Assembly: GCA_026646885.1 (NCBI GenBank)
Contig: JAPKHK010000004.1
Span: 62,001-126,000 of the forward strand
Origin: Casimicrobiaceae bacterium
GTDB lineage: Bacteria > Pseudomonadota > Gammaproteobacteria > Burkholderiales > Casimicrobiaceae
Direction: 5' to 3'
Length of the DNA: 64,000 bases
Below, piece by piece: positions 43,167 to 51,195 of this stretch. The notes beneath the pieces are model-generated. The model did no database searches and was not told where the DNA came from. It was given only the letters and a program-made list of their open reading frames with translations. Each line of letters starts with the position of its first letter. Within the stretch, counting starts at the first letter, position 1. The position numbers and the translations under genes were made by a program.

Positions 43167-44069
43167 TCAGTGTTCGTGCTCGCGTCGCCAGCGCGCCAAG
43201 CCTTCGAGCGCATCGGGCAGGTGACGCATCAGGTGCACCGCTTCGGGAGCGCGTAAACGCTCCACACCGGCGCCGCCCGCCCACAAGTCGCACGCGGCAT
43301 CGAGTCGAGCGCGCAGTTGCTTCACGAGCGGCAACACCTGCCGCGCAGGAAAGGCTGCGGAAAACGACAAAGCGACGATGTCCGCCCGTTGCGCTCTGGC
43401 CGCCAGGGCGATATCCGCCAGTGGCGTTTGCGTGCCCAGCGAGATGCAGCGCGCGCCTTCCAAAGTGAGCAGGGCCTCGATCATCAACAGGCCCAGGACA
43501 TGCTGTTCTTCCGGTACCGTGGTGAGCAAGACCCGCGGCCGCCCTTCGCCTTGGGGCAAAGCGCCGATCGCCTGGCGCAGCAGCGCCTGCATTTGTTCCG
43601 TGTAGAGGTGTTCTTCGAAGACTTCGATTTCGCCGCGCATCCAGGCCTCGCCGACGGCGCGATTGAGCGCGCTCACCGTTTCCAGCACGAAATGCTGCAA
43701 ACCTTGGCGGTGCAGAGTTTGGCGCAAGGCGTTACTGACCGCGGGCAGATCGTGCTGACGAATCAAAGGCACGAGGGTCGCGGACACCCCGCCCTCGGCC
43801 GCTGAGGCTTCGGCGGGAGCGACGGGCGCGCCGAGCTGCGCCAGGTCGGCGTCGCTGGCCGTCAACAAGCGTCCAGGCCGCAAACCTTGGCCCATCAAAC
43901 GCTTGATGAGGCGAAGCTTTTCCACCTGCTCCAGGGGATAGGCGCGCTCGCCATGCTGATCGCGCTCGGGTTGCGGAAAGCCGTAGCGGCGTTCCCAGAC
44001 TCTCAGCGTGTCTTTGCCGAGCCCCGTTTCGCGTTCGACGGCGGCGATGTTCATCATTGGTCTGTTCAT
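43167..44069 (-). CDS. CarH/LitR-type MerR regulator with B12-binding photosensory domain
   Basis: A 300-residue regulator with an N-terminal MerR helix-turn-helix (NIAAVERETGLGKDTLRVWE) and a C-terminal cobalamin module. W143 followed after nine residues by E153-H154 gives the W-x9-EH light-sensing motif of CarH, and E188-Q-H190-V-L-G193 gives the ExHxxG cobalt-ligand motif of its B12 domain. In CarH/LitR, dark adenosylcobalamin-bound tetramers repress and light breaks the Co-C bond. The gene is divergent from the lipid-modification operon, with two perfect palindromes in the 81-bp gap. ATGs at 44057 and 44054 are alternative starts. Confidence 0.9.
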   Translation of the reverse strand: MNRPMMNIAAVERETGLGKDTLRVWERRYGFPQPERDQHGERAYPLEQVEKLRLIKRLMGQGLRPGRLLTASDADLAQLGAPVAPAEASAAEGGVSATLVPLIRQHDLPAVSNALRQTLHRQGLQHFVLETVSALNRAVGEAWMRGEIEVFEEHLYTEQMQALLRQAIGALPQGEGRPRVLLTTVPEEQHVLGLLMIEALLTLEGARCISLGTQTPLADIALAARAQRADIVALSFSAAFPARQVLPLVKQLRARLDAACDLWAGGAGVERLRAPEAVHLMRHLPDALEGLARWRREHEH

Positions 44070-44071
44070 AT

Positions 44072-44084
44072 TTGTCCTGGACAA
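44072..44084. promoter_or_regulatory. Operator 1 (TTGTCC-T-GGACAA)
   Basis: A perfect odd palindrome three bases upstream of the regulator gene's first ATG and just upstream of the -35 box of the divergent promoter. Its core is shared with the sites at 44136 and 44307. Confidence 0.65.
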
Positions 44085-44088
44085 CCGC

Positions 44089-44117
44089 TTGACAAGGAAA
44101 AACTTGAGGCTTATAGT
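44089..44117 (+). promoter_or_regulatory. Sigma-70-type promoter of the lipid-modification operon
   Basis: TTGACA at 44089-44094 and TATAGT at 44112-44117 are separated by 17 bp and lie 34 bp before ATG 44151. The operator palindromes sit on either side of it, so a bound regulator could block it. Confidence 0.75.
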
Positions 44118-44135
44118 AGGCTCACTTTCCCATTT

Positions 44136-44146
44136 TGTCCAGGACA
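44136..44146. promoter_or_regulatory. Operator 2 (TGTCC-A-GGACA)
   Basis: A perfect palindrome between the promoter and ATG 44151, on the side opposite operator 1. Its centre is 63 bp from that of operator 1, about six helical turns. Confidence 0.65.
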
Positions 44147-44150
44147 TTTT

Positions 44151-44441
44151 ATGAAAACCCTCGCCTACCTCGCGCTTGCCTTGGCGCTCACGACCAGCGC
44201 GGCGCTTGCGCGTGATGCAGTCACTTCCCAAGGTTCTTCTGCCGGCGCCCCGGCCCTTGTCGCAGTCGTGGATGGCCAGGTCAAAGGGGAGCATAGCGAT
44301 TCTTTCGTCCTGGACAACGATAGGTGGCAAACCTACCTGCATTGGCACCAGGAAGCGCGCGGCATTCTGCCGACAGTGTGTAACGGGGATTGCGCCGCCA
44401 GGCCCACGCCCGCGCGCATCAGCCTAACCCACCCCTATTGA
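44151..44441 (+). CDS. Small exported protein at the head of the operon
   Basis: A 96-residue protein starting MKTLAYLALALALTTSAALA, a clean signal peptide, followed by a mature part with a His/Trp-rich segment (RWQTYLHWHQEARG) and two Cys near the end (VCNGDCAARP). No family is recognised, although a short exported protein in this position is seen next to light-regulated lipid genes. A third copy of the palindromic sequence (TCGTCCTGGACAACGA) lies inside it near 44307. The stop is 15 bp before the flavin oxidoreductase start. Confidence 0.72.
   Translation: MKTLAYLALALALTTSAALARDAVTSQGSSAGAPALVAVVDGQVKGEHSDSFVLDNDRWQTYLHWHQEARGILPTVCNGDCAARPTPARISLTHPY
44306..44317. promoter_or_regulatory. 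Third copy of the operator core, inside the coding region
   Basis: CGTCCTGGACAA repeats operator 1 within the first gene of the operon. It could be a weaker downstream binding site or chance. Confidence 0.35.
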
Positions 44442-44455
44442 TTCCGGAGATTCCC

Positions 44456-45808
44456 ATGGCCACCGCGACTTTGATCCCGCCCTCCCTCGCACCGCTCACG
44501 CCCGAGCGCCGCCGCTCCTCGCAACGCATCGCGGTGGTGGGCTCCGGCATTTCCGGCCTGTCCGCCGCCTGGTTACTTTCGCGCCGGCATCGCGTCACCC
44601 TGTTCGAAGCGGAACGGCGCTTGGGCGGCCACACCCACACGGTGGACGTACGCCTCGACGGCCAGGTGTTTCCCGTGGACACCGGCTTTCTGGTCTTCAA
44701 CCACCAGACCTACCCTCAGCTCACCGCCTTGTTCGAATATTTGGGCGTGGAAACGGTGCCGAGCGAAATGTCTTTCGCGGTGTCGCTGCGCGAACCCGCG
44801 CTCGAGTGGGCGGGGTCGAATCTCGCCACCGTCTTCGGGCAGCGCCGCAATCTCTTGCGACCCGAGTTCTGGCGCATGCTGGCCGACATCGTGCGCTTCA
44901 ATCGCGAGAGCATGGCTTGGCTTCAAACTCGTGGTGAAGAAGCGCAGACGCTCCGGCAGTTTCTGGAGCGGGGCCGCTACAGCGCCGCTTTCGCCGACTG
45001 GTATTTGCTGCCCATGGCCGCAGCCATCTGGTCTTGCCCGGCGGCGCAAATGCTCGATTATCCCCTGGCCACCTTCGTGCGCTTTTGCAACAACCACGGT
45101 TTGTTGCAGATTTTCGACCGTCCGCAGTGGCGCACGGTGGCGGGCGGCGGCCGTGAATATGTGAAGAAGCTGGCCGCCGGCTTGCGCGACATTCGCCTCG
45201 CCACCCCGGTGCGCCAGATCCTGCGCACCGGCCGCGAGATGCTGGTGGTGCATGACCAAGGCGTGGAGGAATTCGATCAGGTGGTACTCGCCTGCCACAG
45301 CGACCAAGCGCTGGCGCTTTTGGGCCGCGATGCCCGCCCCGCGGAAGTCGAGGCGCTGCGCGCCCTGCGCTACCAAATGAACCACGCGGTGCTCCACACC
45401 GATGCCCACTTGCTGCCGCGCGACCGGTCGCTTTGGTCGGCGTGGAATTACCTCGCGCAGGGCGGCCGCAGCGATTTCCGCCCGGTCTCGGTCTCGTATT
45501 TGCTCAACCGCTTGCAGCCCCTGCCCACCGAACAGCCGGTGGTGGTGACGCTCAATCCGCTAGAGCCGCCAGCCGCGGAGAAAACGATCGCCCAGTTCGA
45601 CTACGCTCACCCGATTTTCGACCGCGCCGCCATCGCCGCGCAGCGCCAAATCGCCGCGCTCTCGGGACTGGATCGCGTGTGGTTCGCCGGCGCCTGGAAC
45701 GGTTATGGCTTTCATGAAGACGGCCTCAAATCCGGCCTCGCCGTCGCCCAGGCCCTGGGTTGCCATGCTCCCTGGCAAGAGCAAGTGGCTGAGGAACAAG
45801 TGGCATGA
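44456..45808 (+). CDS. FAD-dependent amine-oxidase-type oxidoreductase (COG2907)
   Basis: A 450-residue flavoprotein with the N-terminal dinucleotide motif VVGSGISGLSAAWLLSR, the GGHTHTVDV flavin contact and a C-terminal VWFAGAWNGYGFHEDGLKSG. It belongs to the COG2907 group found next to DUF1365 and CFA-type methyltransferases. In Rhodobacter, similar genes make furan fatty acids, and by analogy this would be a dehydrogenase acting on a methylated acyl chain; this is inference. ATG 44456 has CCGGAGA upstream. The stop overlaps an in-frame ATGA at the start of a tandem repeat. Confidence 0.88.
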   Translation: MATATLIPPSLAPLTPERRRSSQRIAVVGSGISGLSAAWLLSRRHRVTLFEAERRLGGHTHTVDVRLDGQVFPVDTGFLVFNHQTYPQLTALFEYLGVETVPSEMSFAVSLREPALEWAGSNLATVFGQRRNLLRPEFWRMLADIVRFNRESMAWLQTRGEEAQTLRQFLERGRYSAAFADWYLLPMAAAIWSCPAAQMLDYPLATFVRFCNNHGLLQIFDRPQWRTVAGGGREYVKKLAAGLRDIRLATPVRQILRTGREMLVVHDQGVEEFDQVVLACHSDQALALLGRDARPAEVEALRALRYQMNHAVLHTDAHLLPRDRSLWSAWNYLAQGGRSDFRPVSVSYLLNRLQPLPTEQPVVVTLNPLEPPAAEKTIAQFDYAHPIFDRAAIAAQRQIAALSGLDRVWFAGAWNGYGFHEDGLKSGLAVAQALGCHAPWQEQVAEEQVA

Positions 45809-45819
45809 GCGCGTCTTTC

Positions 45820-46141
45820 GGGCCGCCCCAAGGGCGCGCCAGCCAGCCACCGGAGCGGGTACCGCCCGCGAACCGTAATCACCCCCTTCCCCCGGAAGGG
45901 GGCCGGGGGGAAGGTACACGGCCGCCCGCCGGGCCGCCCCAAGGGCGCGCCAGCCAGCCACCGGAGCGGGTACCGCCCGCGAACAATACTCACCCCCTTC
46001 CCCCGGAAGGGGGACGGGGGGAAGGTACACGGCCGCCCGCCGGGCCGCCCCAAGGGCGCGCCAGAACAACACCGGAGCGGGCAGCGCCCGCGAACCGTAA
46101 TCACCCCCTTCCCCCGGAAGGGGGCCGGGGGGAAGGTACAC
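45820..46141 (+). repeat. Three-copy 111-bp tandem repeat ending in a ribosome-binding site
   Basis: Units begin at 45820, 45931 and 46042 (period 111 bp, 37 codons, in frame with ATG 45805). Each contains CCCCCTTCC-CCC-GGAAGGGGG and ends GGGGGGAAGGTACAC; the third end is the ribosome site of the DUF1365 gene. The element is related to that at 9819-10041, with the same orientation relative to transcription. The interval carries no separate gene. Confidence 0.9.
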
Positions 46142-46143
46142 CC

Positions 46144-46908
46144 ATGAACGCCTTACGCATCGCTTTCGGCCAGGTGGTGCACCGCCGGCTGCAGCCGGTG
46201 CGGCACGTCTTTCGCTACCCGGTGTTCTTTTTGCTGCTGCCACTCAGCCAACTTGAAACCGCGTCGAGTGGCATGTTCTCGATCAACCGGCGCAATCTCT
46301 TTTCTTTCTGGTTTGCCGATCATGGCGCGCACGACGGCTCTCACCCGCTACCCTGGATACGCGCCCTGCTCGCCCGCGAGGGCGTCATCGCCACGGGCGA
46401 AGTCTGGCTGCAATGTTTCCCGCGCATCTTGGGTTACGTGTTCAATCCGGTGAGCTTCTGGTATTGCCACAATACCCAAGGCGAGCTGGTCGCCGTGCTG
46501 GCCGAAGTCAACAATACTTTCGGAGAGCGCCACAACTATCTCCTGGCGCACCCCGATGGCCGCCCGATCACCGCCCAAGACCGTTTGAGCGCGCGCAAAA
46601 TTTTTCACGTCTCGCCCTTCATGCCGGTGCGCGGCAGCTATCGCTTCGCTTTCCGCCACGCGCCCGAAGCTGGCGAACACGTGGCGCGCGTCGATTTTCT
46701 CGACGAAGCGGCAGATCAACTCCACACCGCCATTTCCGGGCGCAGCCAGCCGCTGACCCAAAGCGCGTTGTGGCGAGCCTTTTTCGCTTACCCCTGGATG
46801 ACCCTGGGGGTGATGATCCGTATCCACTGGCAAGCGCTGCGTCTGTGGGCGAAACGCTTGCCTTTCTTTCGCAAACCCGAACCCCCGCTCGAGGAGACGA
46901 CCCGATGA
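46144..46908 (+). CDS. DUF1365 protein of the lipid-modification operon
   Basis: A 254-residue DUF1365 (COG3496) protein with the family segments VVHRRLQPVRHVFRYPVFF, LLPLSQLE, GYVFNPVSFWYCHN, LAEVNNTFGERHNYLL and KIFHVSPFMP. DUF1365 proteins are paired with the COG2907 flavoprotein and a CFA-type methyltransferase; in Rhodobacter such a protein is needed for oxygen insertion into furan fatty acids, to my recollection. ATG 46144 follows GGGGGGAAGG supplied by the repeat. An in-frame ATG at 45805 would add 113 residues of repeat peptide (NHPLPPEGGRGEG units), unlikely to be functional. Confidence 0.88.
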   Translation: MNALRIAFGQVVHRRLQPVRHVFRYPVFFLLLPLSQLETASSGMFSINRRNLFSFWFADHGAHDGSHPLPWIRALLAREGVIATGEVWLQCFPRILGYVFNPVSFWYCHNTQGELVAVLAEVNNTFGERHNYLLAHPDGRPITAQDRLSARKIFHVSPFMPVRGSYRFAFRHAPEAGEHVARVDFLDEAADQLHTAISGRSQPLTQSALWRAFFAYPWMTLGVMIRIHWQALRLWAKRLPFFRKPEPPLEETTR

Positions 46909-48125
46909 ACGCCCAACCCTCTCTGGCCCTGGCCCTGCCCCAAACCAGGCGCCTGCCGCGCGCGGCACGCACCGTGCTGCGTTTGCTCGAAGGCCTGCAA
47001 AGCGGTCGCCTGGAAGTCCAATTGCCGGGCGAACGAATGCAAAACTTCGGCGCCGGGCCGGTTTCGGCGCATTTGGCGGTGCGCGACTGGGGCGTTTTCG
47101 ACGCCGTGCTGGCACGCGGCGACATCGGCTTCGCGGAAAGTTATCTCGATGGCCAATGGGATACACCCGACCTCGCGGCACTGCTCACCCTGCTCAACGC
47201 CAACCGCGAAACCATAGCCCGCGCCTTGTACGGCAACCTGCTGAGCCTCCTGGGTGCGCGGCTCAAGCATTGGTTCAATGCCAACACCCGCGCCGGCTCG
47301 AAGCGCAACATCCTGGCGCATTACGATCTGGGCAACGACTTCTACCGCCTGTGGCTCGACCCGACGATGAGTTATTCGGCGGCTCTGTTCGAAGGAGACT
47401 CTGAACGCAGGCTTGAGGTGGCACAGGACGCAAAGAATCGGCGCATCCTTGAAGCCATCGCCCTCGCCCCCGGCCAAGAGGTGCTGGAAATCGGCTGCGG
47501 CTGGGGCGGCTTCGCCGAAATCGCCGCGCGTGAGGCAGCGCTCAAGGTGCATGGCATCACGCTGTCTCCGTCGCAGTTGGCGTATGCCTGCGAGCGCCTG
47601 CAGACGGCAGGGCTCGCCGAGTCCACTCGCTTGGAACTCAGAGACTACCGAGATCTCGACGGTCGTTATGCGGCCATCGTTTCCGTGGAAATGTTCGAAG
47701 CCGTGGGCGAGCGCTGGTGGCCGACCTGGTTCAACACGGTGGCGAAGAACCTGGCGCCCCACGGGCGCGCGCTGGTGCAAAGCATCACCCTGCGCGAAGA
47801 CCTCTTTGCCCGTTATCGCCAAGGCACCGATTTCATTCAGCAGTGCATCTTCCCCGGCGGCATGTTACCCACAGTCACGGGTTTCCGGCAGCACGCGCAG
47901 AACGCTGGGTTGGTGGTGCGCGAGGCGTTTCATTTTGGAGCGGACTACGCCCGCACCCTGGCGCAGTGGCGGCACAATTTCGAGGCGGCCTGGCCAGCCA
48001 TCGCCGGCTTGGGTTTCGACGAACGCTTCCGCCGCTTGTGGCGCTTTTACCTCGCCTATTGCGAGGCCGGCTTTGCCACTGGCTCCACCGACGTAGTGCA
48101 GTTTCAACTGGAGCACCAGCGATGA
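46905..48125 (+). CDS. Cyclopropane-fatty-acid-synthase-type methyltransferase
   Basis: A 406-residue SAM-dependent fatty-acyl methyltransferase of the CFA synthase/UfaM type. It has the N-terminal lipid-binding domain (GDIGFAESYLDGQWDTPDL), LAHYDLGNDFYRLWLD, SAM motif I VLEIGCGWGGFAEI, and the conserved SVEMFEAVGE and QCIFPGG loops. The start overlaps the DUF1365 stop (ATGA). It transfers a methyl or methylene group to the double bond of a phospholipid acyl chain. With the adjacent flavoprotein and DUF1365, a furan-type or methylated product is as likely as a cyclopropane. Confidence 0.92.
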   Translation: MNAQPSLALALPQTRRLPRAARTVLRLLEGLQSGRLEVQLPGERMQNFGAGPVSAHLAVRDWGVFDAVLARGDIGFAESYLDGQWDTPDLAALLTLLNANRETIARALYGNLLSLLGARLKHWFNANTRAGSKRNILAHYDLGNDFYRLWLDPTMSYSAALFEGDSERRLEVAQDAKNRRILEAIALAPGQEVLEIGCGWGGFAEIAAREAALKVHGITLSPSQLAYACERLQTAGLAESTRLELRDYRDLDGRYAAIVSVEMFEAVGERWWPTWFNTVAKNLAPHGRALVQSITLREDLFARYRQGTDFIQQCIFPGGMLPTVTGFRQHAQNAGLVVREAFHFGADYARTLAQWRHNFEAAWPAIAGLGFDERFRRLWRFYLAYCEAGFATGSTDVVQFQLEHQR

Positions 48126-48634
48126 AATGGCTTCTTTTCGCTGCGGCGCTTTTTGCGGCACCCGCCTGGGCGCTGCCGGAGGCGCTGACTCAGGAGGAAA
48201 ACTGGCAAGCGCGCGGCAGCGGCGAGTTGACTTGGTTCGGCTGGCGCGTCTATCGCGCCACTTTGTGGACCACCAACGGGTCCGCCGATCCGCCGCGCGC
48301 GCCGCTGGCCCTGAGCCTGGAGTACCGGCGCGAGATCAAAGGCGCGCGCATCGCGCGTACCAGCATCGAGGAAATGCGCCGCCTCGGCGCCCCCGAAGAA
48401 GCCCTCGCCCGCTGGGGCGAGCGCCTGGTCACGCTGTTTCCCGACGTATCCGCGGGCGACAAACTCACCGGCGTTTATCTGCCCAGCGGCGCCACGCGAT
48501 TCTATTTCCATGATCGAACTCTCGGCGAAATCGCCGATCCTGAGTTCGCACCCTATTTCTTCGGCATTTGGTTGGACGAGCGCACCCGCGCGCCCGAAGT
48601 GCGCGAAGCGCTGTTGCGAGGCACTACGCCGTGA
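48122..48634 (+). CDS. Chalcone-isomerase-like exported protein
   Basis: A 170-residue protein with a signal peptide (MKWLLFAAALFAAPAWA) and the chalcone-isomerase-like fold seen in bacterial periplasmic proteins: GSGELTWFGWRVYRATLW, ALSLEYRREIKGARIA and YLPSGATRFYFHDRTLGEI, ending in FAPYFFGIWLDERT. Bacterial members bind fatty acyl groups rather than flavonoids in several cases, which fits the lipid context. ATG 48122 overlaps the methyltransferase stop (ATGA), and its own stop overlaps the MFS start (GTGA). Confidence 0.82.
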   Translation: MKWLLFAAALFAAPAWALPEALTQEENWQARGSGELTWFGWRVYRATLWTTNGSADPPRAPLALSLEYRREIKGARIARTSIEEMRRLGAPEEALARWGERLVTLFPDVSAGDKLTGVYLPSGATRFYFHDRTLGEIADPEFAPYFFGIWLDERTRAPEVREALLRGTTP

Positions 48635-49878
48635 ACCCACCCCTGCCGGCGAAACACTGGCTCGCCTACGGCGCCCTGGGGTTGCCGCTGGCGATGGCGG
48701 CACTGCCGGTGTATGTCCACGTGCCGCGGCTCTACGCCGATGAGGTGGGTCTGAATCTGGCGCTTCTGGGTTTCATTTTGCTCGTCGCTCGTTTTGCCGA
48801 CGCCGGGCTCGATCCGATCCTGGGTTGGTGGAGCGATCGGCGGCGCGCCCGCCGCGGCATGATTCTGCTCGCCCTGCCTTTCCTCGCCCTGGGCATGCTG
48901 GCGCTGATGCATCCGCCGGAGCGTTTCGCCGCGGCGTGGTTGGCGGGCGCCTTGGTGCTCACCTACTTTGGCTTCAGCCTCGCCACCGTGGCGCTGCAAG
49001 CCTGGGGCGCGGAACTCGGTCGCAGCCCGGGGGAGCGAACTTTGCTTACCGCGAGCCGCGAGGGCTTCGGTCTGGTCGGTGTGGTGGCGGCATCGGTTTT
49101 GCCTGGCTTGCTGGCGCTCGAACTGGGCCTGGGGCTGGCCCGGCTATCTTGGCTCTTCGTGATCCTGCTGGTGCTGCTGGCGGCGGTGACCCTCTTGGGC
49201 ACGCCGCGCTGGGCGGTCGAAAGCGGTGAGACGTCGCACCCCGCGGCCCCGCCACAAGCGGCCTTGCGTGACCCCGCCTACCGCCGTTTGCTCTGGGTTT
49301 ATGTCGCGAGCGGCATCGCCGCGGCGCTGCCCGCGACGCTGGTGCTTTTTTTCGTTGCCGATGTCTTGCGCGCGGAAGCTTGGAGCGGCCTTTTCCTGGC
49401 CATCTACTTCATCGCTGGCGCGCTGGGTTTGCCGATCTGGGTGCGCCTGGCGCGGCGCATCGGCCGCGTGCGGGCCTGGATCGCCGGCATGCTGCTTTCG
49501 GTGGCGGCCTTCGTTGGGGCGTTTGCGCTCGGGCCGGGCGATACCACAGCCTTCGCCGCCATCTGCCTGCTTTCCGGTTTTGCGCTGGGCGCCGACCTCG
49601 CGCTGCCCGCCGCGCTGCTTGCCGATCTTGCGCAACGCGAAAGCCGCAGCACCGACGCCGGTGGCTATTTCGGCTGGTGGGGCCTGGTCACCAAAGTCAA
49701 TCTCGCCTTGGCTGCGGGCATCGGTTTGCCGCTTTTGGCCGGGTTGGGCTACCGGCCCGGCGAACCCGGCGGTGAAACGGCGCTCGCGGCGGTGTATTGC
49801 CTTATCCCGGTGCTGTTCAAACTCGTGTCCGCGGCGCTCGCCTGGCGCTGGCGGCAATCTTTGGAGATGACGATATGA
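48631..49878 (+). CDS. MFS transporter (sugar/lysolipid COG2211 type)
   Basis: A 415-residue transporter with about twelve hydrophobic helices. Loop motifs include DPILGWWSDRRRARRG (between helices 2 and 3) and EGFGLVGVVAASVLPG, with FGFSLATVALQAWGAELG, typical of the GPH/COG2211 group. Its location in the operon suggests movement of a lipid-related molecule or a cofactor. The start is GTG 48631, overlapping the preceding stop; the stop overlaps the DUF3833 start. No substrate is evident. Confidence 0.88.
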   Translation: MNPPLPAKHWLAYGALGLPLAMAALPVYVHVPRLYADEVGLNLALLGFILLVARFADAGLDPILGWWSDRRRARRGMILLALPFLALGMLALMHPPERFAAAWLAGALVLTYFGFSLATVALQAWGAELGRSPGERTLLTASREGFGLVGVVAASVLPGLLALELGLGLARLSWLFVILLVLLAAVTLLGTPRWAVESGETSHPAAPPQAALRDPAYRRLLWVYVASGIAAALPATLVLFFVADVLRAEAWSGLFLAIYFIAGALGLPIWVRLARRIGRVRAWIAGMLLSVAAFVGAFALGPGDTTAFAAICLLSGFALGADLALPAALLADLAQRESRSTDAGGYFGWWGLVTKVNLALAAGIGLPLLAGLGYRPGEPGGETALAAVYCLIPVLFKLVSAALAWRWRQSLEMTI

Positions 49879-50396
49879 AAACGGTATGGGTGTTCGCTCT
49901 GGCCCTGGCGCTGTCCGCGTGTGCCGGGGTGACGGTGGAGAAATACCGGCAAGAGCAGCCGCGGCTCGATCTGGCGAGCTACTTCGACGGAACCCTCGAT
50001 GGTTGGGGCATGTTCCAGGACCGCTCGGGCGAGGTGATCAAACGCTTTCACGTGGTCATCGAGGCGCGCTGGCAAGGCGATACCGGCACCCTGGACGAGA
50101 AGTTTCGTTGGTCCGACGGCAGCGAATCGCGCCGGGTTTGGACTATCGTGCGCGAGGCGCCGGGACGCTACCGCGGCAGTGCCGATGACGTGATCGGCAC
50201 CGCGCTGGGCGAAGCGGCGGGCAATGCGCTGCGCTGGCGTTATGTGCTGGCGCTGCCGGTGGACGGCAAAACGTATCACGTCGATTTCGACGACTGGATG
50301 TTCTTGATGGATGAGCAAGTGATGCTCAACCGCTCGGTGATGTCCAAATGGGGCTTTCGCCTGGGCGAAGTCACTTTGTCTTTCCGCAAGCGATGA
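49875..50396 (+). CDS. DUF3833 lipoprotein
   Basis: A 173-residue lipoprotein with lipobox LALSACAGV and the DUF3833 signatures FDGTLDGWGMFQDRSGEV, RWSDGSESRRVWTI and WRYVLALPVDGKTYHVDFDD. DUF3833 proteins occur with the COG2907/DUF1365/CFA group and are likely calycin-like lipid-binding proteins at the membrane. The start overlaps the MFS stop and its stop overlaps the SDR start, each by 4 bp, so the whole set is made as one coupled operon. Confidence 0.86.
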   Translation: MKTVWVFALALALSACAGVTVEKYRQEQPRLDLASYFDGTLDGWGMFQDRSGEVIKRFHVVIEARWQGDTGTLDEKFRWSDGSESRRVWTIVREAPGRYRGSADDVIGTALGEAAGNALRWRYVLALPVDGKTYHVDFDDWMFLMDEQVMLNRSVMSKWGFRLGEVTLSFRKR

Positions 50397-51160
50397 ACAC
50401 CCCGATACGTGACTGGCGCCAGCAACGCGTCTGGCTTCTGGGTGCTTCGAGCGGCATCGGGGAAGCGCTGGCACGTGCCCTTGCAGCACGCGGGGCGCAG
50501 GTGGCACTTTCGGCGCGGCGGGTGGAACGCCTCGAGGCGCTGGCTCGGGAATTGCCCGACACCCTGGCACTGCCGTGTGACGCGGCTGACCCGCGAAGCC
50601 TCGCATCGGCCGCGGACAAGTTGCTCGCGGCGTGGGGCGGCGTCGATCTAGCCATTTATCTGGCCGGCGACTACCAGCCCATGCGCGCTTGGGACTACGA
50701 CCACCGCGTCTCTGAGCGCCTCTTGGCCGTCAACCTCCTGGGAGCGATGGCTTTTGCGGCGGCGCTCACGCCCATCTTGCTGCGCCAGGGCCGCGGACAG
50801 ATCGCTTTCGTGTCCAGCGTCGCCGGTTATCGCGGCTTGCCCAAGGCCCTGGCTTACGGACCCAGCAAAGCGGCCCTCAACAATTTCGCCGAGGCGCTTT
50901 ATCTCGACCTCGCGCCGCGCGGTCTGGGGGTGCGGCTGATCAATCCGGGTTTCGTTGCCACGCCGCTCACCGCCAAAAATGACTTCGCCATGCCGGCCCT
51001 CATTTCGCCGGACCAAGCGGCGGAAGAAATTCTGCGCGGCCTGGCCGGCAGCGCCTTCGAGATCCATTTCCCCAAGCGCTTCACGCGCTGGTTGAAACTT
51101 CTGCGCCTGCTGCCCTACCGGCTCTATTTTCCGCTGGTGCGCCGCTTCACCGGCGCTTGA
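50393..51160 (+). CDS. Short-chain dehydrogenase/reductase
   Basis: A 255-residue SDR. The cofactor motif is LLGASSGIGEALARA, the structural NAG motif is replaced by YLAGDYQP, and the catalytic set is Ser in VSSVAGY and Tyr/Lys in YGPSKAAL. The Arg in SARRVERLE after strand 2 suggests NADP preference. It is the seventh of eight overlapping genes and may reduce a keto or aldehyde lipid intermediate; this is inference from position. The C-terminus is basic and hydrophobic (RFTRWLKLLRLLPYRLYF), suggesting membrane contact. Confidence 0.9.
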   Translation: MNTPIRDWRQQRVWLLGASSGIGEALARALAARGAQVALSARRVERLEALARELPDTLALPCDAADPRSLASAADKLLAAWGGVDLAIYLAGDYQPMRAWDYDHRVSERLLAVNLLGAMAFAAALTPILLRQGRGQIAFVSSVAGYRGLPKALAYGPSKAALNNFAEALYLDLAPRGLGVRLINPGFVATPLTAKNDFAMPALISPDQAAEEILRGLAGSAFEIHFPKRFTRWLKLLRLLPYRLYFPLVRRFTGA

Positions 51161-51195
51161 CGATCGCTACCCGCCGCCCTCACCAAGACACCGCC

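Noticed and set aside
45820..46141. CRISPR array
   Set aside because: Units are 111 bp, directly adjacent and without variable spacers. No cas genes are nearby.
45805..46143. Repeat-encoded 113-residue N-terminus of DUF1365 (NHPLPPEGGRGEG units)
   Set aside because: The peptide comes from tandem DNA repeats, and a strong ribosome site stands directly before ATG 46144.
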